A stretch of DNA of 64,000 bases, taken from NCBI RefSeq assembly GCF_014284235.1, contig NZ_JACOGD010000002.1, positions 310,001-374,000 of the forward strand. Direction: 5' to 3'. Below, piece by piece: positions 37,415 to 47,118 of this stretch. Position 1 is the stretch's first letter. Each line of letters begins with the position of its first letter. The position numbers and the translations under genes were made by a program. The DNA comes from Cognatundibacterium curvum. Its GTDB lineage: Bacteria; Pseudomonadota; Gammaproteobacteria; Burkholderiales; Burkholderiaceae_D. Below the pieces are notes generated by a model, which saw nothing but the letters and a program-made list of their open reading frames with translations, had not been told where the DNA came from and did no database searches.

Positions 37415-37927
37415 TTACTTGTTTTGATGGCGCGCAATCATGCGCGCTAAAGCGGCATGCAAATCGCTATTGTGCTTGTTCTTTTCTAACGATTGTTCGA
37501 GCTCCGTCAATGCGTGCAGCGCGTGATTGGATAAACTGATCTGCTTGACCGGTGCCGGTTTCTCGATCACGCGTTTCACTTGTACTTTGATACGGATTGC
37601 GTTAACCTGCCAGCCTCGTTCTTGTAGGCAAGTTTGCAATTTCGTGCCAGATTGCTTGAGTTTGGTGGCGAGCGCCGCATTCGGCGCTGCCAGTGTCAGA
37701 ACGTCGTCCTGTAATTGCAAGACCTCGCAACTATCAAACATGCGTGGCAGGATGTGCTGGCAATCCTGTTTCAGGCGCAGATTGCGCTGTATCGTCGGTA
37801 ACAACATCGCCATCTTGTCGTTCAGACGCAAATAGTCTGCGGCACCGCTGACTTTCTGTTGAGGCCGGCCCCGATGGATAAAAATACGCGCTGGATTTTT
37901 CGTTGGTGTTGACATGCGCGACACCAT
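37415..37927 (-). CDS. DUF721 / DciA-like protein
   Basis: Cytoplasmic protein of about 170 residues. The central region (LRLKQDCQHILPRMFDSCEVLQLQDDVLTLAAPNAALATKLKQ in outline, about residues 48-95) has the KH-like DUF721 pattern. In proteobacteria related proteins (DciA) help load the replicative helicase. The position beside an M23 peptidase and secA supports this, because the same neighbourhood is seen in relatives. The start is uncertain: 37927 or 37915 are likely; the frame is open to 38008 but that would run into the divergent peptidase gene. Confidence 0.65.
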   Translation of the reverse strand: MVSRMSTPTKNPARIFIHRGRPQQKVSGAADYLRLNDKMAMLLPTIQRNLRLKQDCQHILPRMFDSCEVLQLQDDVLTLAAPNAALATKLKQSGTKLQTCLQERGWQVNAIRIKVQVKRVIEKPAPVKQISLSNHALHALTELEQSLEKNKHNSDLHAALARMIARHQNK

Positions 37928-37976
37928 AACACAAAGCGCCTGACCATTCAGTAGCTGATTTCTGAGGACCGTATTG

Positions 37977-38933
37977 ATGCAAATAATATTAATGCATTCT
38001 CGCTTCACTCAGGCCAAGTCGGTCACCCTGAGTTCACATCATCTGATACTCGCCGTACTTGGCTTTTTGCTTATTACCTGTGTGTGTGGCGCCTTAATGG
38101 CAGCGCTGACTTTGCGTCTGGCCAGTGCGGACGTGCCGCTGTTGCGCAATCTGTTACCAGCCAGCGTCAGTCTGGCGCATGATCCGGATGCGAAAGAGCG
38201 CTATCTGAAAGAAAACCTGGCCGCCATGGCTGCACGACTGGGCGAAATGCAGGCGCAACTGGTGCGATTGGATGCGCTCGGCGAGCGGGTACAAGGTCTG
38301 GCCGGTGTTAAACCGGAAGAATTCAACTTCAAAGAAGCGCCCGGCCGCGGTGGCCCTGAAATACTGAAATCGCCTTCTGCAGAGCTGGATATGAAGGAAT
38401 TGCAGGCTGCACTGGATGCCTTGGCGACCGATATCGAGCACCGCTCAGATTATATGAATGTGGTGGAAACCAAGCTGATGGCCTTTAAAATTCAGTCTAA
38501 GTTATTACCCACTATCCAGCCTGTCAATGTGGCCTATAACGCGTCCGGTTTTGGCTGGCGCATGGACCCGTTCACCGGTCGCAGCGCTTTTCATGAGGGG
38601 ATAGATTTCTCCGCACCGACCGGTACGCCGATTATGGCCGCCGCCGGTGGCGTGGTGATCGCGGCTGAATACCATCCTCAGTTCGGTAATATGCTGGAAA
38701 TTGATCATGGCGGCGAGCTGATCACCCGTTATGCGCATACCTCGAAAATCTATGTCAAACTCGGTGACATCGTGAAGCGCGGTCAGCATGTGGCCGATAT
38801 CGGCTCGACCGGCCGCTCAACCGGCGCCCATCTGCACTTTGAAGTCAGGGTGAAAGATGTGCCGCAAAATCCGCATAAATTTCTGTCGGCCGGCGCAAAT
38901 CAGGCAAATCTGGCGAAACTCGATCAGAAATAA
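37977..38933 (+). CDS. M23 family metallopeptidase, membrane-anchored
   Basis: Predicted periplasmic murein hydrolase or hydrolase activator of 318 residues. An N-terminal transmembrane helix (about 20-45) is followed by a helical, coiled-coil-like stretch (about 75-165) and a C-terminal LytM domain. HEGIDFSAPTGTPI near residue 204 and HLHFEV near 283 supply the zinc-binding His, Asp and HxH residues, so it may be catalytically active. I use the ATG at 37977 after TGAGGACC. It is divergent from the dciA-like gene with only about 49 bp between starts, and secA follows. Confidence 0.9.
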   Translation: MQIILMHSRFTQAKSVTLSSHHLILAVLGFLLITCVCGALMAALTLRLASADVPLLRNLLPASVSLAHDPDAKERYLKENLAAMAARLGEMQAQLVRLDALGERVQGLAGVKPEEFNFKEAPGRGGPEILKSPSAELDMKELQAALDALATDIEHRSDYMNVVETKLMAFKIQSKLLPTIQPVNVAYNASGFGWRMDPFTGRSAFHEGIDFSAPTGTPIMAAAGGVVIAAEYHPQFGNMLEIDHGGELITRYAHTSKIYVKLGDIVKRGQHVADIGSTGRSTGAHLHFEVRVKDVPQNPHKFLSAGANQANLAKLDQK

Positions 38934-39015
38934 GCTTGTTTTTGTGTATTTAGTCACCAACTCCGTATATGTGGCAGAGTTTTGATCAGTGTTTACTGGT
39001 CAAGGTGGTGTCACA

Positions 39016-39024
39016 TGGTAAAAT
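39016..39024 (+). promoter_or_regulatory. Possible extended -10 promoter of secA
   Basis: TGGTAAAAT has the extended -10 form TGn followed by TAAAAT, 79 bp before the secA start. A small hairpin (GATCAGT with ACTGGTC, 38984-39001) lies just upstream. No consensus -35 is in place. Confidence 0.35.
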
Positions 39025-39102
39025 CGTGAGTTATCCATATTGTTGCTGTGCAAGCAAGTTTTTGCCGCGGCGTTTTTCAGAATTTAACTTTCCGTTCATA
39101 GC

Positions 39103-41859
39103 ATGTCATTCCTGACCAAGATATTCGGCAGCCGTAATCAACGGCTTTTGAAGCAATACCAAAAGACGGTGCGTGAGATCAACGCATTGGAACCTCAGCT
39201 GGAAACTCTGTCGGACGAGGCCTTGCAGGCCAAGACTGCTGAATTCAAAGCACGCGTTGCAAAGGGCGAAACTTTAGATAGTTTGCTGGTTGAAGCCTTC
39301 GCGGTATGTCGCGAAGCCAGTAAGCGCGTATTGAAAATGCGCCATTTCGATGTGCAGCTGATTGGTGGTATGACTCTGCATTACGGCAAAATTGCTGAAA
39401 TGGGTACCGGTGAAGGTAAAACCCTGATGGCGACCCTGCCGATTTACCTCAATGCCTTGTCTGGTAAAGGCGTGCATGTGGTGACGGTGAATGATTATCT
39501 GGCACAGCGCGATGCTGAATCCATGGGTAAGCTGTATGGCTGGCTGGGTCTGACTACCGGTACCAATCTGGCGCAGCTGGATCACGATGCCAAGCAAAAT
39601 GCCTACGGCTCCGATATTACCTACGGAACCAATAACGAATTCGGTTTCGACTATCTGCGCGATAACATGGTGTTTGAAGCCAAGGACCGCGTGCAGCGCG
39701 GCCTGAACTTTGCTGTGGTCGATGAAGTTGACTCGATTCTCATCGATGAAGCACGTACGCCGCTGATCATCTCGGGTCAGGCTGAAAACCATACTGAACT
39801 GTATTACCAGATGAATGAAGTGCCTAAGCTGCTGACTTTGCAGGTAGGCGAAGAGACCCCTGACGGTAAAGGCGTGGTTGAAGTCCCTGGTGATTACACC
39901 AAGGATGAAAAAACGCATCAGGTCTTGCTGACTGAAGCGGGTCACGAAAAAGCAGAAAAAATTCTGACGCAAATGGGTCTGCTGCCGGAAGGCGCGTCGC
40001 TGTATGATCCGGCGCATATCACCCTGATTCACCATCTGTATGCCGCCTTGCGTGCACAGGCACTGTATTTCAAAGACCAGCACTATGTGGTGCAGGATGG
40101 CGAGATCGTGATCGTGGATGAATTCACTGGCCGTATGATGACTGGACGCCGCTGGTCGGATGGTCTGCATCAGGCGGTTGAAGCGAAAGAGGGCGTGCGT
40201 ATCCAGAACGAGAACCAGACGCTGGCCTCGATCACCTTCCAGAACTACTTCCGTATGTACGGCAAGCTGTCCGGTATGACCGGTACTGCCGATACCGAAG
40301 CATATGAATTCCAGGAAATCTATGGTCTCGAAACCGTAGTGATTCCGCCTAACCGTCCATCCCAGCGTAAAGACCGCCAGGATCAGGTATATAAAACCTC
40401 GGAAGAAAAATATGGTGCGATGCTGAATGATATTCAGGATTGCTATACCCGTGGTCAGCCAGTATTGGTGGGTACCACATCGATCGAAAATTCCGAGTTA
40501 TTGTCCGGCATCCTGACTAAGGCGAAGCTGCCGCACAACGTACTGAACGCCAAGCAGCATGCACGCGAAGCGGAAATCGTGGCACAGGCAGGCCGTCCAC
40601 AGGCCATCACCATCGCTACCAATATGGCAGGTCGTGGTACTGATATCGTGCTCGGTGGTAATGTCGGTAAACAGGTGCAGATGATAGAGGCGAATGCCGC
40701 TTTGTCTTATGCTGAAAAACAGACTCAGTCCGATAAATTGCGCAATGAATGGCAGTCGCTGCATGACCAGGTGGTGGCAGCCGGTGGCTTGCACATTATC
40801 GGTACCGAACGTCATGAATCGCGTCGTGTCGATAACCAGTTGCGCGGTCGTTCCGGTCGTCAGGGTGATCCAGGCTCCAGCCGTTTCTACCTGTCGCTGG
40901 ATGATCAGTTGCTGCGCATTTTTGCCGGTGACCGGGTAAGGGCGATCATGGACCGTCTGAACATGCCGCAAGGTGAGCCTATCGAAGCTGGCATGGTGAC
41001 CCGTTCTATCGAATCAGCGCAACGTAAAGTGGAAGCACGTAACTTCGACATCCGTAAGCAATTGCTGGAATACGATGACGTCGCCAATGATCAGCGTAAA
41101 GTCATTTACCAGCAGCGTAACGAGTTACTCGAAGCGCATGACATGACAGAGATGATGACTTCGCTGCGTCATGGTATGTTCCACGATGTCGTGCGTACTT
41201 ATGTGCCGGAAGAATCGGTGGAAGAACAATGGGATATCGCCGGTCTGGAATCCGTGTTGGCCGCAGAGTGGGACATCCATCTGAATCTGAGCAAGATGCT
41301 GGCTGACGAGGCTGACCTGACTGACGACGACATACTGGAGCGCGTGTTGCAGGTCGTGAACACGAACTACGATGCCAAGGTGGAATTGGTGGGCAAAGAA
41401 TCCTTCGCAGGATTTGAACGCAACGTGATGTTGAATAGCATCGATACTCACTGGCGTGAGCATCTGGCTGCACTCGACCATCTGCGTCAGGGCATCCATC
41501 TGCGTGGCTATGCACAGAAAAATCCTAAGCAGGAATACAAACGTGAAGCGTTTGAACTGTTCGCCCAGATGCTGGATCAGATCAAGAGCGAAGTGATACG
41601 TACGGTCGTTACAGTACGCATACAGTCGCGCGAGGAAATCGAAGCAGCGGAACAGCAGATGGCACATTCTCAGGTAGAGAACGTGTCTTACCGTCATGCT
41701 GATTTTGATGCTAACGCGTCACCGGAAGAAATGCTGGCACCACCAGCTCTGGCAGACGGTGAACCGGAAGTGACAATGGGCCTCAAGATAGGCCGCAACG
41801 ACCCTTGCCCATGCGGCAGCGGTAAGAAGTACAAGCAATGTCACGGTAAACTGGCCTGA
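39103..41859 (+). CDS. secA: Protein translocase ATPase SecA
   Basis: Motor that pushes unfolded proteins through SecYEG. It has 918 residues. Walker A lies in [14 protein letters not shown] near residue 102, Walker B in [21 protein letters not shown] near 208, and [14 protein letters not shown] near 507 is the conserved helicase motif of the second nucleotide-binding domain. The C-terminal zinc finger [15 protein letters not shown], which binds SecB and lipid, is intact. A tandem repeat and a strong terminator follow. Confidence 0.99.
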   Translation: MSFLTKIFGSRNQRLLKQYQKTVREINALEPQLETLSDEALQAKTAEFKARVAKGETLDSLLVEAFAVCREASKRVLKMRHFDVQLIGGMTLHYGKIAEMGTGEGKTLMATLPIYLNALSGKGVHVVTVNDYLAQRDAESMGKLYGWLGLTTGTNLAQLDHDAKQNAYGSDITYGTNNEFGFDYLRDNMVFEAKDRVQRGLNFAVVDEVDSILIDEARTPLIISGQAENHTELYYQMNEVPKLLTLQVGEETPDGKGVVEVPGDYTKDEKTHQVLLTEAGHEKAEKILTQMGLLPEGASLYDPAHITLIHHLYAALRAQALYFKDQHYVVQDGEIVIVDEFTGRMMTGRRWSDGLHQAVEAKEGVRIQNENQTLASITFQNYFRMYGKLSGMTGTADTEAYEFQEIYGLETVVIPPNRPSQRKDRQDQVYKTSEEKYGAMLNDIQDCYTRGQPVLVGTTSIENSELLSGILTKAKLPHNVLNAKQHAREAEIVAQAGRPQAITIATNMAGRGTDIVLGGNVGKQVQMIEANAALSYAEKQTQSDKLRNEWQSLHDQVVAAGGLHIIGTERHESRRVDNQLRGRSGRQGDPGSSRFYLSLDDQLLRIFAGDRVRAIMDRLNMPQGEPIEAGMVTRSIESAQRKVEARNFDIRKQLLEYDDVANDQRKVIYQQRNELLEAHDMTEMMTSLRHGMFHDVVRTYVPEESVEEQWDIAGLESVLAAEWDIHLNLSKMLADEADLTDDDILERVLQVVNTNYDAKVELVGKESFAGFERNVMLNSIDTHWREHLAALDHLRQGIHLRGYAQKNPKQEYKREAFELFAQMLDQIKSEVIRTVVTVRIQSREEIEAAEQQMAHSQVENVSYRHADFDANASPEEMLAPPALADGEPEVTMGLKIGRNDPCPCGSGKKYKQCHGKLA

Positions 41860-41876
41860 GCCAGTTGGCAGTGAAA

Positions 41877-41918
41877 AGTGAGTAGTAAAAAATGAGTAGT
41901 AAAAAGTGAGTAGTAAAA
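41877..41918 (+). repeat. 14-bp tandem repeat after secA
   Basis: Three units AGTGAGTAGTAAAA, AATGAGTAGTAAAA and AGTGAGTAGTAAAA follow one another and run directly into the secA terminator stem. Confidence 0.85.
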
Positions 41919-41945
41919 AGGGCGGACAGGTTCCGCCCTTTTTGC
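41915..41945 (+). terminator. Rho-independent terminator of secA
   Basis: AAAAAGGGCGGA (41915-41926) pairs perfectly with TCCGCCCTTTTT (41932-41943). The symmetric A and T runs would allow it to work in both directions. Confidence 0.92.
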
Positions 41946-41986
41946 ATTTTTGGCTGATGTGATTCAGCGTGCGCTTGAAAATTGTT

Positions 41987-42145
41987 TCAGGTTTTGAGTT
42001 TGCTGAGTACAACTGTAATGACGAAGCATGTGATGCCAACAACCACTGCACGCTCCCAATCGAAGGTCGCGGCTGACGACAGGAATCGCGAATACAACAA
42101 AGTGCCACATGCAATACCCAGGCTGAATTTAAATGCGGCTTTCAT
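41987..42145 (-). CDS. Small hypothetical membrane protein (52 residues)
   Basis: A short reading frame on the minus strand starts with ATG at 42145 and ends with TGA at 41987. The product begins MKAAFKFSLGIACGTLLYS and continues with a second hydrophobic stretch, AVVVGITCFVITVVL, before ending SKLKT. Two short hydrophobic helices joined by a charged turn (TFDWER) look like a genuine small inner-membrane protein and not random translation. The sequence before the start (GGGGTTAAAG) gives only a weak ribosome-binding site. It lies between the secA terminator and the TonB-dependent receptor gene. No function is proposed. Confidence 0.55.
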   Translation of the reverse strand: MKAAFKFSLGIACGTLLYSRFLSSAATFDWERAVVVGITCFVITVVLSKLKT

Positions 42146-42216
42146 TCTTTAACCCCTGACCAGTCGTGCTGTACTGGATGTTGAAAAAAGTTAGCTCTAT
42201 GTGTCAGTAAGTATAT

Positions 42217-42234
42217 TAACGCTGATAACGCTGA
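42217..42234. repeat. 9-bp direct repeat beside the TonB-dependent receptor stop
   Basis: TAACGCTGA occurs twice in tandem, directly after the receptor's stop codon on the minus strand. Confidence 0.55.
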
Positions 42235-42236
42235 TC

Positions 42237-44294
42237 TCAATGCGTCAGCGTCATGATCAGGCGCCAGCTGCGGGGGCGTCCCGGGAAGAAGGTGTTATCG
42301 CTGTCCACTTCCCAGGTATCACGGTTGAACAGATTACTGACCTGAAAGCGCAATTGCAGCTTCGCTTTGCCCCAGTCCAGTTGATGACGCAAACCCAGTT
42401 GTACCAGGACTTTCTTATCGAGCCTGCTGCCACTGGATTCTGAGCTCGTTTGTGGGCCAGTGTACTGCAGCCCCAGATCGGCTGAACTATTCGGTAATTG
42501 AGGCGGGCTGTATTCGAGATAGCTGCGCACTTCCAGCGGCACACTGGCAACCGGTCTGACGCGGGCCGTATTGCTGAGTGGCTGATTGACGCGTGCATCC
42601 AGATAAACCGCGGCCATCACCAGATTCAGGTGTGGCGTCAGATTCCCGGCAATACTGCCTTCCAGTCCACGGTGCTGCACTTGTCCGGTCTGTACATACA
42701 GTTGTTGGCTGTTGAAGCCGTAATGCGGCTTGCTGACTTCAAAATAGCCCAACACCGCATTCAGGCTGCGTTCATCCTGCTGCCATTTCCAGCGCAGGCC
42801 CGCATCTTTTTGCGAGGTATGGATGGCGGGCAGCGCGGCAAAGCGGTTGCTGGCACTAACCGGCGCCACGCCACTTTCTTCCAGTCCCTGGGTTTGACCG
42901 CCATACAGCGAATAGCCTGCACCTAAAGCCAGACTGAGATTCCAGTAACCGAGCAAGGGTTGATCCTGCATGCGCACAAAGCTGCGTTCCTGTGCAGTGC
43001 CGGTCCAGGTTTGTTTGTCATAGTAAGACTTCATCAGACCCAGATTCAGCGTGGCACGTGCATTTTTGTATTCGTAGGCCAGTCCCAGATTATTTTGTCG
43101 TACGCGGTCCAGTGAGCGTTCGCCATATTGGAAATCAGGGGCCGTAGCGGGCAGCGTCAGTTCGGCGAATTGCTGGCGAAATGCTACAGTTCCAAGATCG
43201 GCGTAGGCTTCGCCACCATAGCGTTGTTCGCTGCGCCGTCCACGCCAGACCAGATGAAACTGTTGCCTGCTGTCCTCATGTTGCAGGGTTTTACTCAGCC
43301 TCAGTTCGGCACTGTCAGCTTGCTTACTGACGTTTTTTTCTGAGTAGTAACTGTTCTGCCAGTGATTCGCGGACAATTGTTCGATCACATGCGTTTCTGA
43401 TCGGGGGGAGTCGGCCGCTGAACGTATCAGGCTGCCTTTGATCAGCCACTGCCCTGGTAACTGTTGTTGGTAGATGATACCCAGGGTACGTGAGTGACCG
43501 TGGCCACGCATCCAGTCTGCCTTCATCGCGGACTTGTTCGCGATGTGATAGCTCTCTGCGGGCGGCAGTTTCCCATCCGGCACATACCAATAGCTGTGCG
43601 GTGTTTCATACGGCACCTGATCGTGGCTATAAAACGGCAGCAGTTCGAACGCGGTGTCGCCCTGATCTGCGCTGCGGATATGGCCTACGATGGCGGCCGA
43701 GCGGTAATACGATGCTTCATGCTGCGGGGTCAGTTCTTTAAAGGCCGATGCCGCAACCGATACGCCCATTTTGACGCGCGCATCAGGCGCTGTCAGTGGC
43801 AGCAGCGCATTGACATCGAGTGCACGGTCACCGGCGCCGCGCATAGAGTTTTCTAACTCCACAGAATAACTATATTCGGCCTGATCACCGGCTTTGCGCA
43901 GTTGATAATCCACGATGCCAGTCGGCGCCGGAAATGGATAACCTGTGACCGTGGTGCCTATCCTGACTTTAGAGCCATCCAGCAGCAAATGACCGAGATA
44001 AGCACGCTTATCAAAGTACATGCCTTCTATCCGCAAATTACCTGCTTTGCCAGGGGAGAAGCCGCGCACATTGCTGTCGCTGTAGATGCCGATGGATTCT
44101 TTTCCCGCCTGATTACCAAAGCCATCTTCGGCCTGCGTGACGGCATTGTTTTTATCTGGGGCAGCGGTTTCCGTGCGCACCGGACTGGCCAATTCATCCG
44201 CCTGCGCGGGTAGCAGCCAGGCCTGTGTGACCAATGCCAGCACAGTCAGGCACAGGTGTTGATGTTTTTTGACGGTGCGGGTCTTTTGCTTCAT
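42237..44294 (-). CDS. TonB-dependent outer-membrane receptor
   Basis: Outer-membrane beta-barrel of 685 residues that imports a scarce ligand using TonB energy. A signal peptide (about residues 1-32, ending AQA) is followed by a plug domain starting near 50 with FGNQAGKESIGIYSDSNVRGFSPGKAGNLRIEG in outline, then a long barrel with alternating aromatic strands. GYPFPAPTGIVDY is a distinctive block of a receptor subgroup of unknown or siderophore-like substrates. The usual terminal phenylalanine is replaced (ends MTLTH). No cobalamin riboswitch or Fur box was seen upstream, so the ligand is open. It is divergent from argJ. Confidence 0.85.
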   Translation of the reverse strand: MKQKTRTVKKHQHLCLTVLALVTQAWLLPAQADELASPVRTETAAPDKNNAVTQAEDGFGNQAGKESIGIYSDSNVRGFSPGKAGNLRIEGMYFDKRAYLGHLLLDGSKVRIGTTVTGYPFPAPTGIVDYQLRKAGDQAEYSYSVELENSMRGAGDRALDVNALLPLTAPDARVKMGVSVAASAFKELTPQHEASYYRSAAIVGHIRSADQGDTAFELLPFYSHDQVPYETPHSYWYVPDGKLPPAESYHIANKSAMKADWMRGHGHSRTLGIIYQQQLPGQWLIKGSLIRSAADSPRSETHVIEQLSANHWQNSYYSEKNVSKQADSAELRLSKTLQHEDSRQQFHLVWRGRRSEQRYGGEAYADLGTVAFRQQFAELTLPATAPDFQYGERSLDRVRQNNLGLAYEYKNARATLNLGLMKSYYDKQTWTGTAQERSFVRMQDQPLLGYWNLSLALGAGYSLYGGQTQGLEESGVAPVSASNRFAALPAIHTSQKDAGLRWKWQQDERSLNAVLGYFEVSKPHYGFNSQQLYVQTGQVQHRGLEGSIAGNLTPHLNLVMAAVYLDARVNQPLSNTARVRPVASVPLEVRSYLEYSPPQLPNSSADLGLQYTGPQTSSESSGSRLDKKVLVQLGLRHQLDWGKAKLQLRFQVSNLFNRDTWEVDSDNTFFPGRPRSWRLIMTLTH

Positions 44295-44568
44295 GGATTG
44301 GCCGGTGAAATCGTGAAAAAGCTTGAAAGTATGAACCTGCGCTCAGAAAGGTCAGTGTGTTTTTTTTTGAGGTGACAAAATAGCAAAGTCTCTGACCATG
44401 ATTGTGGTCTTGAAGTTCCCAAATATGACTTGCTGTTGCAGAGGGATGTTGGCTCTGTCTTAGCGGAATGCAGGCGTTGATTTTGTTATCCGCCATGAGC
44501 GAACTCAGGCGTCGCAGCGCAACAAAATGCCCTACAATGTCGGCTTGATTTCATCGCTAGGAAAAAAC

Positions 44569-45807
44569 ATGGCTGTCAATTCCCCTATCCCCGTTGCTGC
44601 TGATCTGAAACCGGTCGCAGGTATCCGTCTTGGACATGCTGAGGCTGGCATTCGTAAAGCCAATCGCAAGGATGTGCTGGTCATGGAACTGGCGCCAACT
44701 GCGACTGTCGCAGGCGTGTTCACGACTAACCGTTTCTGCGCTGCGCCAGTGCAGGTGGCCAAGGCCCATCTGGAAAGCCTGCACATGGCGTCAGGCCCTA
44801 TCCGTGCGTTGGTCGTCAATACCGGTAATGCGAATGCTGGCACCGGTGATGCGGGTCTGGCGGCAGCGAATAAAACCTGTGCCGCACTGGCTGATTTGCT
44901 GGGTTGCGAAGCGTCCCAGATACTGCCGTTTTCTACTGGCGTCATTTTGGAACAATTGCCGGTAGACCGCCTGGTGGCTGGCTTGCCGCAGGCGATTGCC
45001 AATCTGCAGGAAGATAACTGGTTCCTGGCAGCAGAATCCATCATGACGACCGACACGCAGCCTAAGGCAGCATCGGCTACCGTGCAAGTCGGCGGTCAAA
45101 CTGTGACCATGACTGGTATCAGCAAAGGTGCTGGCATGATCAAGCCTAATATGGCGACCATGCTGGGCTATCTGGCGCTGGATGCAAAGGTATCCCAGCC
45201 TGTGCTCGACCATCTGGTCAAGCAGGCAGCTGATCAATCCTTTAACTGCATCACCATCGATGGCGATACCTCGACCAATGATTCCTTCATGCTGATCGCA
45301 ACCGGTGCTGGCAGCGTGGAAGTCAGTGAGATCGACAGCCCGGAATATGAGCAACTGGCGCAGGCGGTGATAGCCCTGTCCCAGAAACTGGCGCACATGA
45401 TTATCCGTGACGGTGAAGGTGCGACGAAGTTCATGACTATCGCCGTAGAACAAGGCCGTGACGTTGAAGAGTGCCGCAAAATCGCGTATTCGATCGCGCA
45501 TTCGCCACTGGTCAAGACCGCCTTCTTTGCTTCCGATCCTAATCTTGGCCGTATCCTGGCTGCAATCGGTTATGCTGGTGTGACGGATCTGGATGTGAGC
45601 AAGCTCAATCTGTATCTGGATGATGTCTGGGTCGCTAAGAATGGCGGCCGTAATCCTGACTATCAGGAAGCCGACGGTCAGCGCGTGATGCAGCAAAGCG
45701 AAATCACGATACGCGTGAAGCTCGCGCGCGGTGAGGCGCAGGCCACGGTCTGGACTTGCGATTTGTCGCATGACTATGTGTCTATCAATGCCGATTACCG
45801 TTCCTGA
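44569..45807 (+). CDS. argJ: Bifunctional glutamate N-acetyltransferase / amino-acid acetyltransferase ArgJ
   Basis: Recycles the acetyl group between N-acetylornithine and glutamate in arginine synthesis. It has 412 residues from the ATG at 44569, which follows AGGAAAAAAC; an in-frame ATG 14 codons earlier is less likely. The self-cleavage site is in [14 protein letters not shown], where the chain is cut before the nucleophilic threonine near residue 196, giving alpha and beta subunits. The DGEGATKF segment near 283 is also conserved. It is followed 11 bp later by the DUF815 ATPase gene. Confidence 0.96.
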   Translation: MAVNSPIPVAADLKPVAGIRLGHAEAGIRKANRKDVLVMELAPTATVAGVFTTNRFCAAPVQVAKAHLESLHMASGPIRALVVNTGNANAGTGDAGLAAANKTCAALADLLGCEASQILPFSTGVILEQLPVDRLVAGLPQAIANLQEDNWFLAAESIMTTDTQPKAASATVQVGGQTVTMTGISKGAGMIKPNMATMLGYLALDAKVSQPVLDHLVKQAADQSFNCITIDGDTSTNDSFMLIATGAGSVEVSEIDSPEYEQLAQAVIALSQKLAHMIIRDGEGATKFMTIAVEQGRDVEECRKIAYSIAHSPLVKTAFFASDPNLGRILAAIGYAGVTDLDVSKLNLYLDDVWVAKNGGRNPDYQEADGQRVMQQSEITIRVKLARGEAQATVWTCDLSHDYVSINADYRS

Positions 45808-45818
45808 TCACGTCTGAT

Positions 45819-46697
45819 ATGACGCAACTGGAGCATTTCCTCAATCGTGCCGAGCAGGTGCTGGCGAGACTGGAAGCCTTGCTGCCAGCCGCTACGCCAG
45901 TGCCGGACTGGGCGCTGGGTACGGCCTTCCGCTGGCGTAAGCGCGGTGGCATAGGCTATTTGCAGGTAGTAAGGCATCCGGCCACGATACGGTTGGAAGA
46001 CTTGCAAAACATCGTGCGTCAGAAAGACCTGATCACTCAGAATACGCGCCAGTTTGTACTGGGTTTGCCGGCCAATAATGTATTACTGACTGGCGCACGC
46101 GGCACCGGTAAGTCATCGCTGATCAAAGCCTGTCTGCATCAGTTTGCTGACCAGGGCTTGCGTCTGATCGAGGTAGATAAAGCGGATCTGGCCGATTTGC
46201 CGGATATCGTCGATCTGGTGGCAGAGCGTCATGAACGTTTCATTATTTTCTGCGACGATTTATCTTTCGAAGAAGGTGATGCGGGTTACAAGGCATTGAA
46301 AGTCGCACTCGATGGCAGCATCGCCAGTCCATCCGACAATGTGCTGATTTACGCGACCTCGAACCGGCGTCATTTGTTACCGGAAAAAATGTCGGATAAC
46401 CAGGGCTATAGCCATGGCGATGATGGTGACCTGCATCCGGGTGAAACGGTAGAAGAGAAAATTTCTCTGTCCGAGCGCTTTGGTCTGTGGGTTTCCTTCT
46501 ATCCCTTCCGTCAGGATGATTATCTGGAGATCGTGGCGCACTGGTTATGCACACTGGGCTGCGATGCGGAACAGATTGCGGCCGCGCGGCCTGAGGCTTT
46601 GCGCTGGGCCTTGCAACGCGGTTCGCGCTCAGGCCGCGTGGCATGGCAATTTGCGCGTGATTATGCAGGACAGTCAGCAGGGAGAAAACATGTCTGA
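45819..46697 (+). CDS. DUF815 family AAA-type ATPase
   Basis: Cytoplasmic P-loop ATPase of 292 residues and unknown role. Walker A is LLTGARGTGKSSLIKA near residue 90, Walker B is FIIFCDDLSFEEGD near 141, and a sensor asparagine lies in IYATSNRRHL near 180; SERFGLWVSFYPF near 222 is typical of the DUF815 group. It sits between argJ and mutT and overlaps mutT by 8 bp. The same trio occurs, to my knowledge, in other Burkholderiales, which hints at a conserved but unknown link. Confidence 0.88.
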   Translation: MTQLEHFLNRAEQVLARLEALLPAATPVPDWALGTAFRWRKRGGIGYLQVVRHPATIRLEDLQNIVRQKDLITQNTRQFVLGLPANNVLLTGARGTGKSSLIKACLHQFADQGLRLIEVDKADLADLPDIVDLVAERHERFIIFCDDLSFEEGDAGYKALKVALDGSIASPSDNVLIYATSNRRHLLPEKMSDNQGYSHGDDGDLHPGETVEEKISLSERFGLWVSFYPFRQDDYLEIVAHWLCTLGCDAEQIAAARPEALRWALQRGSRSGRVAWQFARDYAGQSAGRKHV

Positions 46698-47118
46698 AAT
46701 TGCAGCAAAAGCGAAGCGCCCGGTCGATGTCGCGGTCGGCATCCTGATGCGTCCAGATGGGGATGTATTGCTGGCGCAACGTCCGCCCGGCAAGCCTTAT
46801 GAAGGTTACTGGGAATTTCCGGGCGGTAAGGTCGAGTCCGGTGAGGATATCCTGGCAGCCCTCAAGCGTGAATTTCTGGAAGAACTGGGCATACGGATTA
46901 TCGATGCCCAGCCCTGGTGTGGTGTTGAGCATGTTTATCCACACGCCCATGTGAGGCTGCATTTTTTCATCAGTCATCAATGGGAAGGTGAGCCGCAAAG
47001 TCTGGAAGGACAGGCGTTTGCCTGGCAGGGTCAGGTTGCGGTAGAGCCTCTGTTGCCTGCTACCATACCCTTACTCAGCTACCTGGGTTTATTGCAGGAC
47101 GATTTGCAGGCCGCCTGA
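46690..47118 (+). CDS. mutT: 8-oxo-dGTP diphosphatase MutT
   Basis: Nudix hydrolase of 142 residues that removes mutagenic 8-oxo-dGTP from the nucleotide pool. The Nudix box GX5EX7REUXEEXGU is present as GGKVESGEDILAALKREFLEELGI in outline (residues about 39-62). RPPGKPYEGYWEFPGG is typical of MutT. The start at 46690 follows GGAGAAAAC and lies inside the end of the preceding gene. It ends the argJ-DUF815-mutT operon. Confidence 0.94.
   Translation: MSEIAAKAKRPVDVAVGILMRPDGDVLLAQRPPGKPYEGYWEFPGGKVESGEDILAALKREFLEELGIRIIDAQPWCGVEHVYPHAHVRLHFFISHQWEGEPQSLEGQAFAWQGQVAVEPLLPATIPLLSYLGLLQDDLQAA

Noticed and set aside
44194-44568. Cobalamin riboswitch or Fur box upstream of the TonB-dependent receptor
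   Set aside because: I found no B12-box-like or GATAAT-type palindrome in this stretch; only weak hairpins are present.
44791-45771. 326-codon minus-strand frame opposite argJ
   Set aside because: Long only because of argJ codon composition; no start signal or family pattern.
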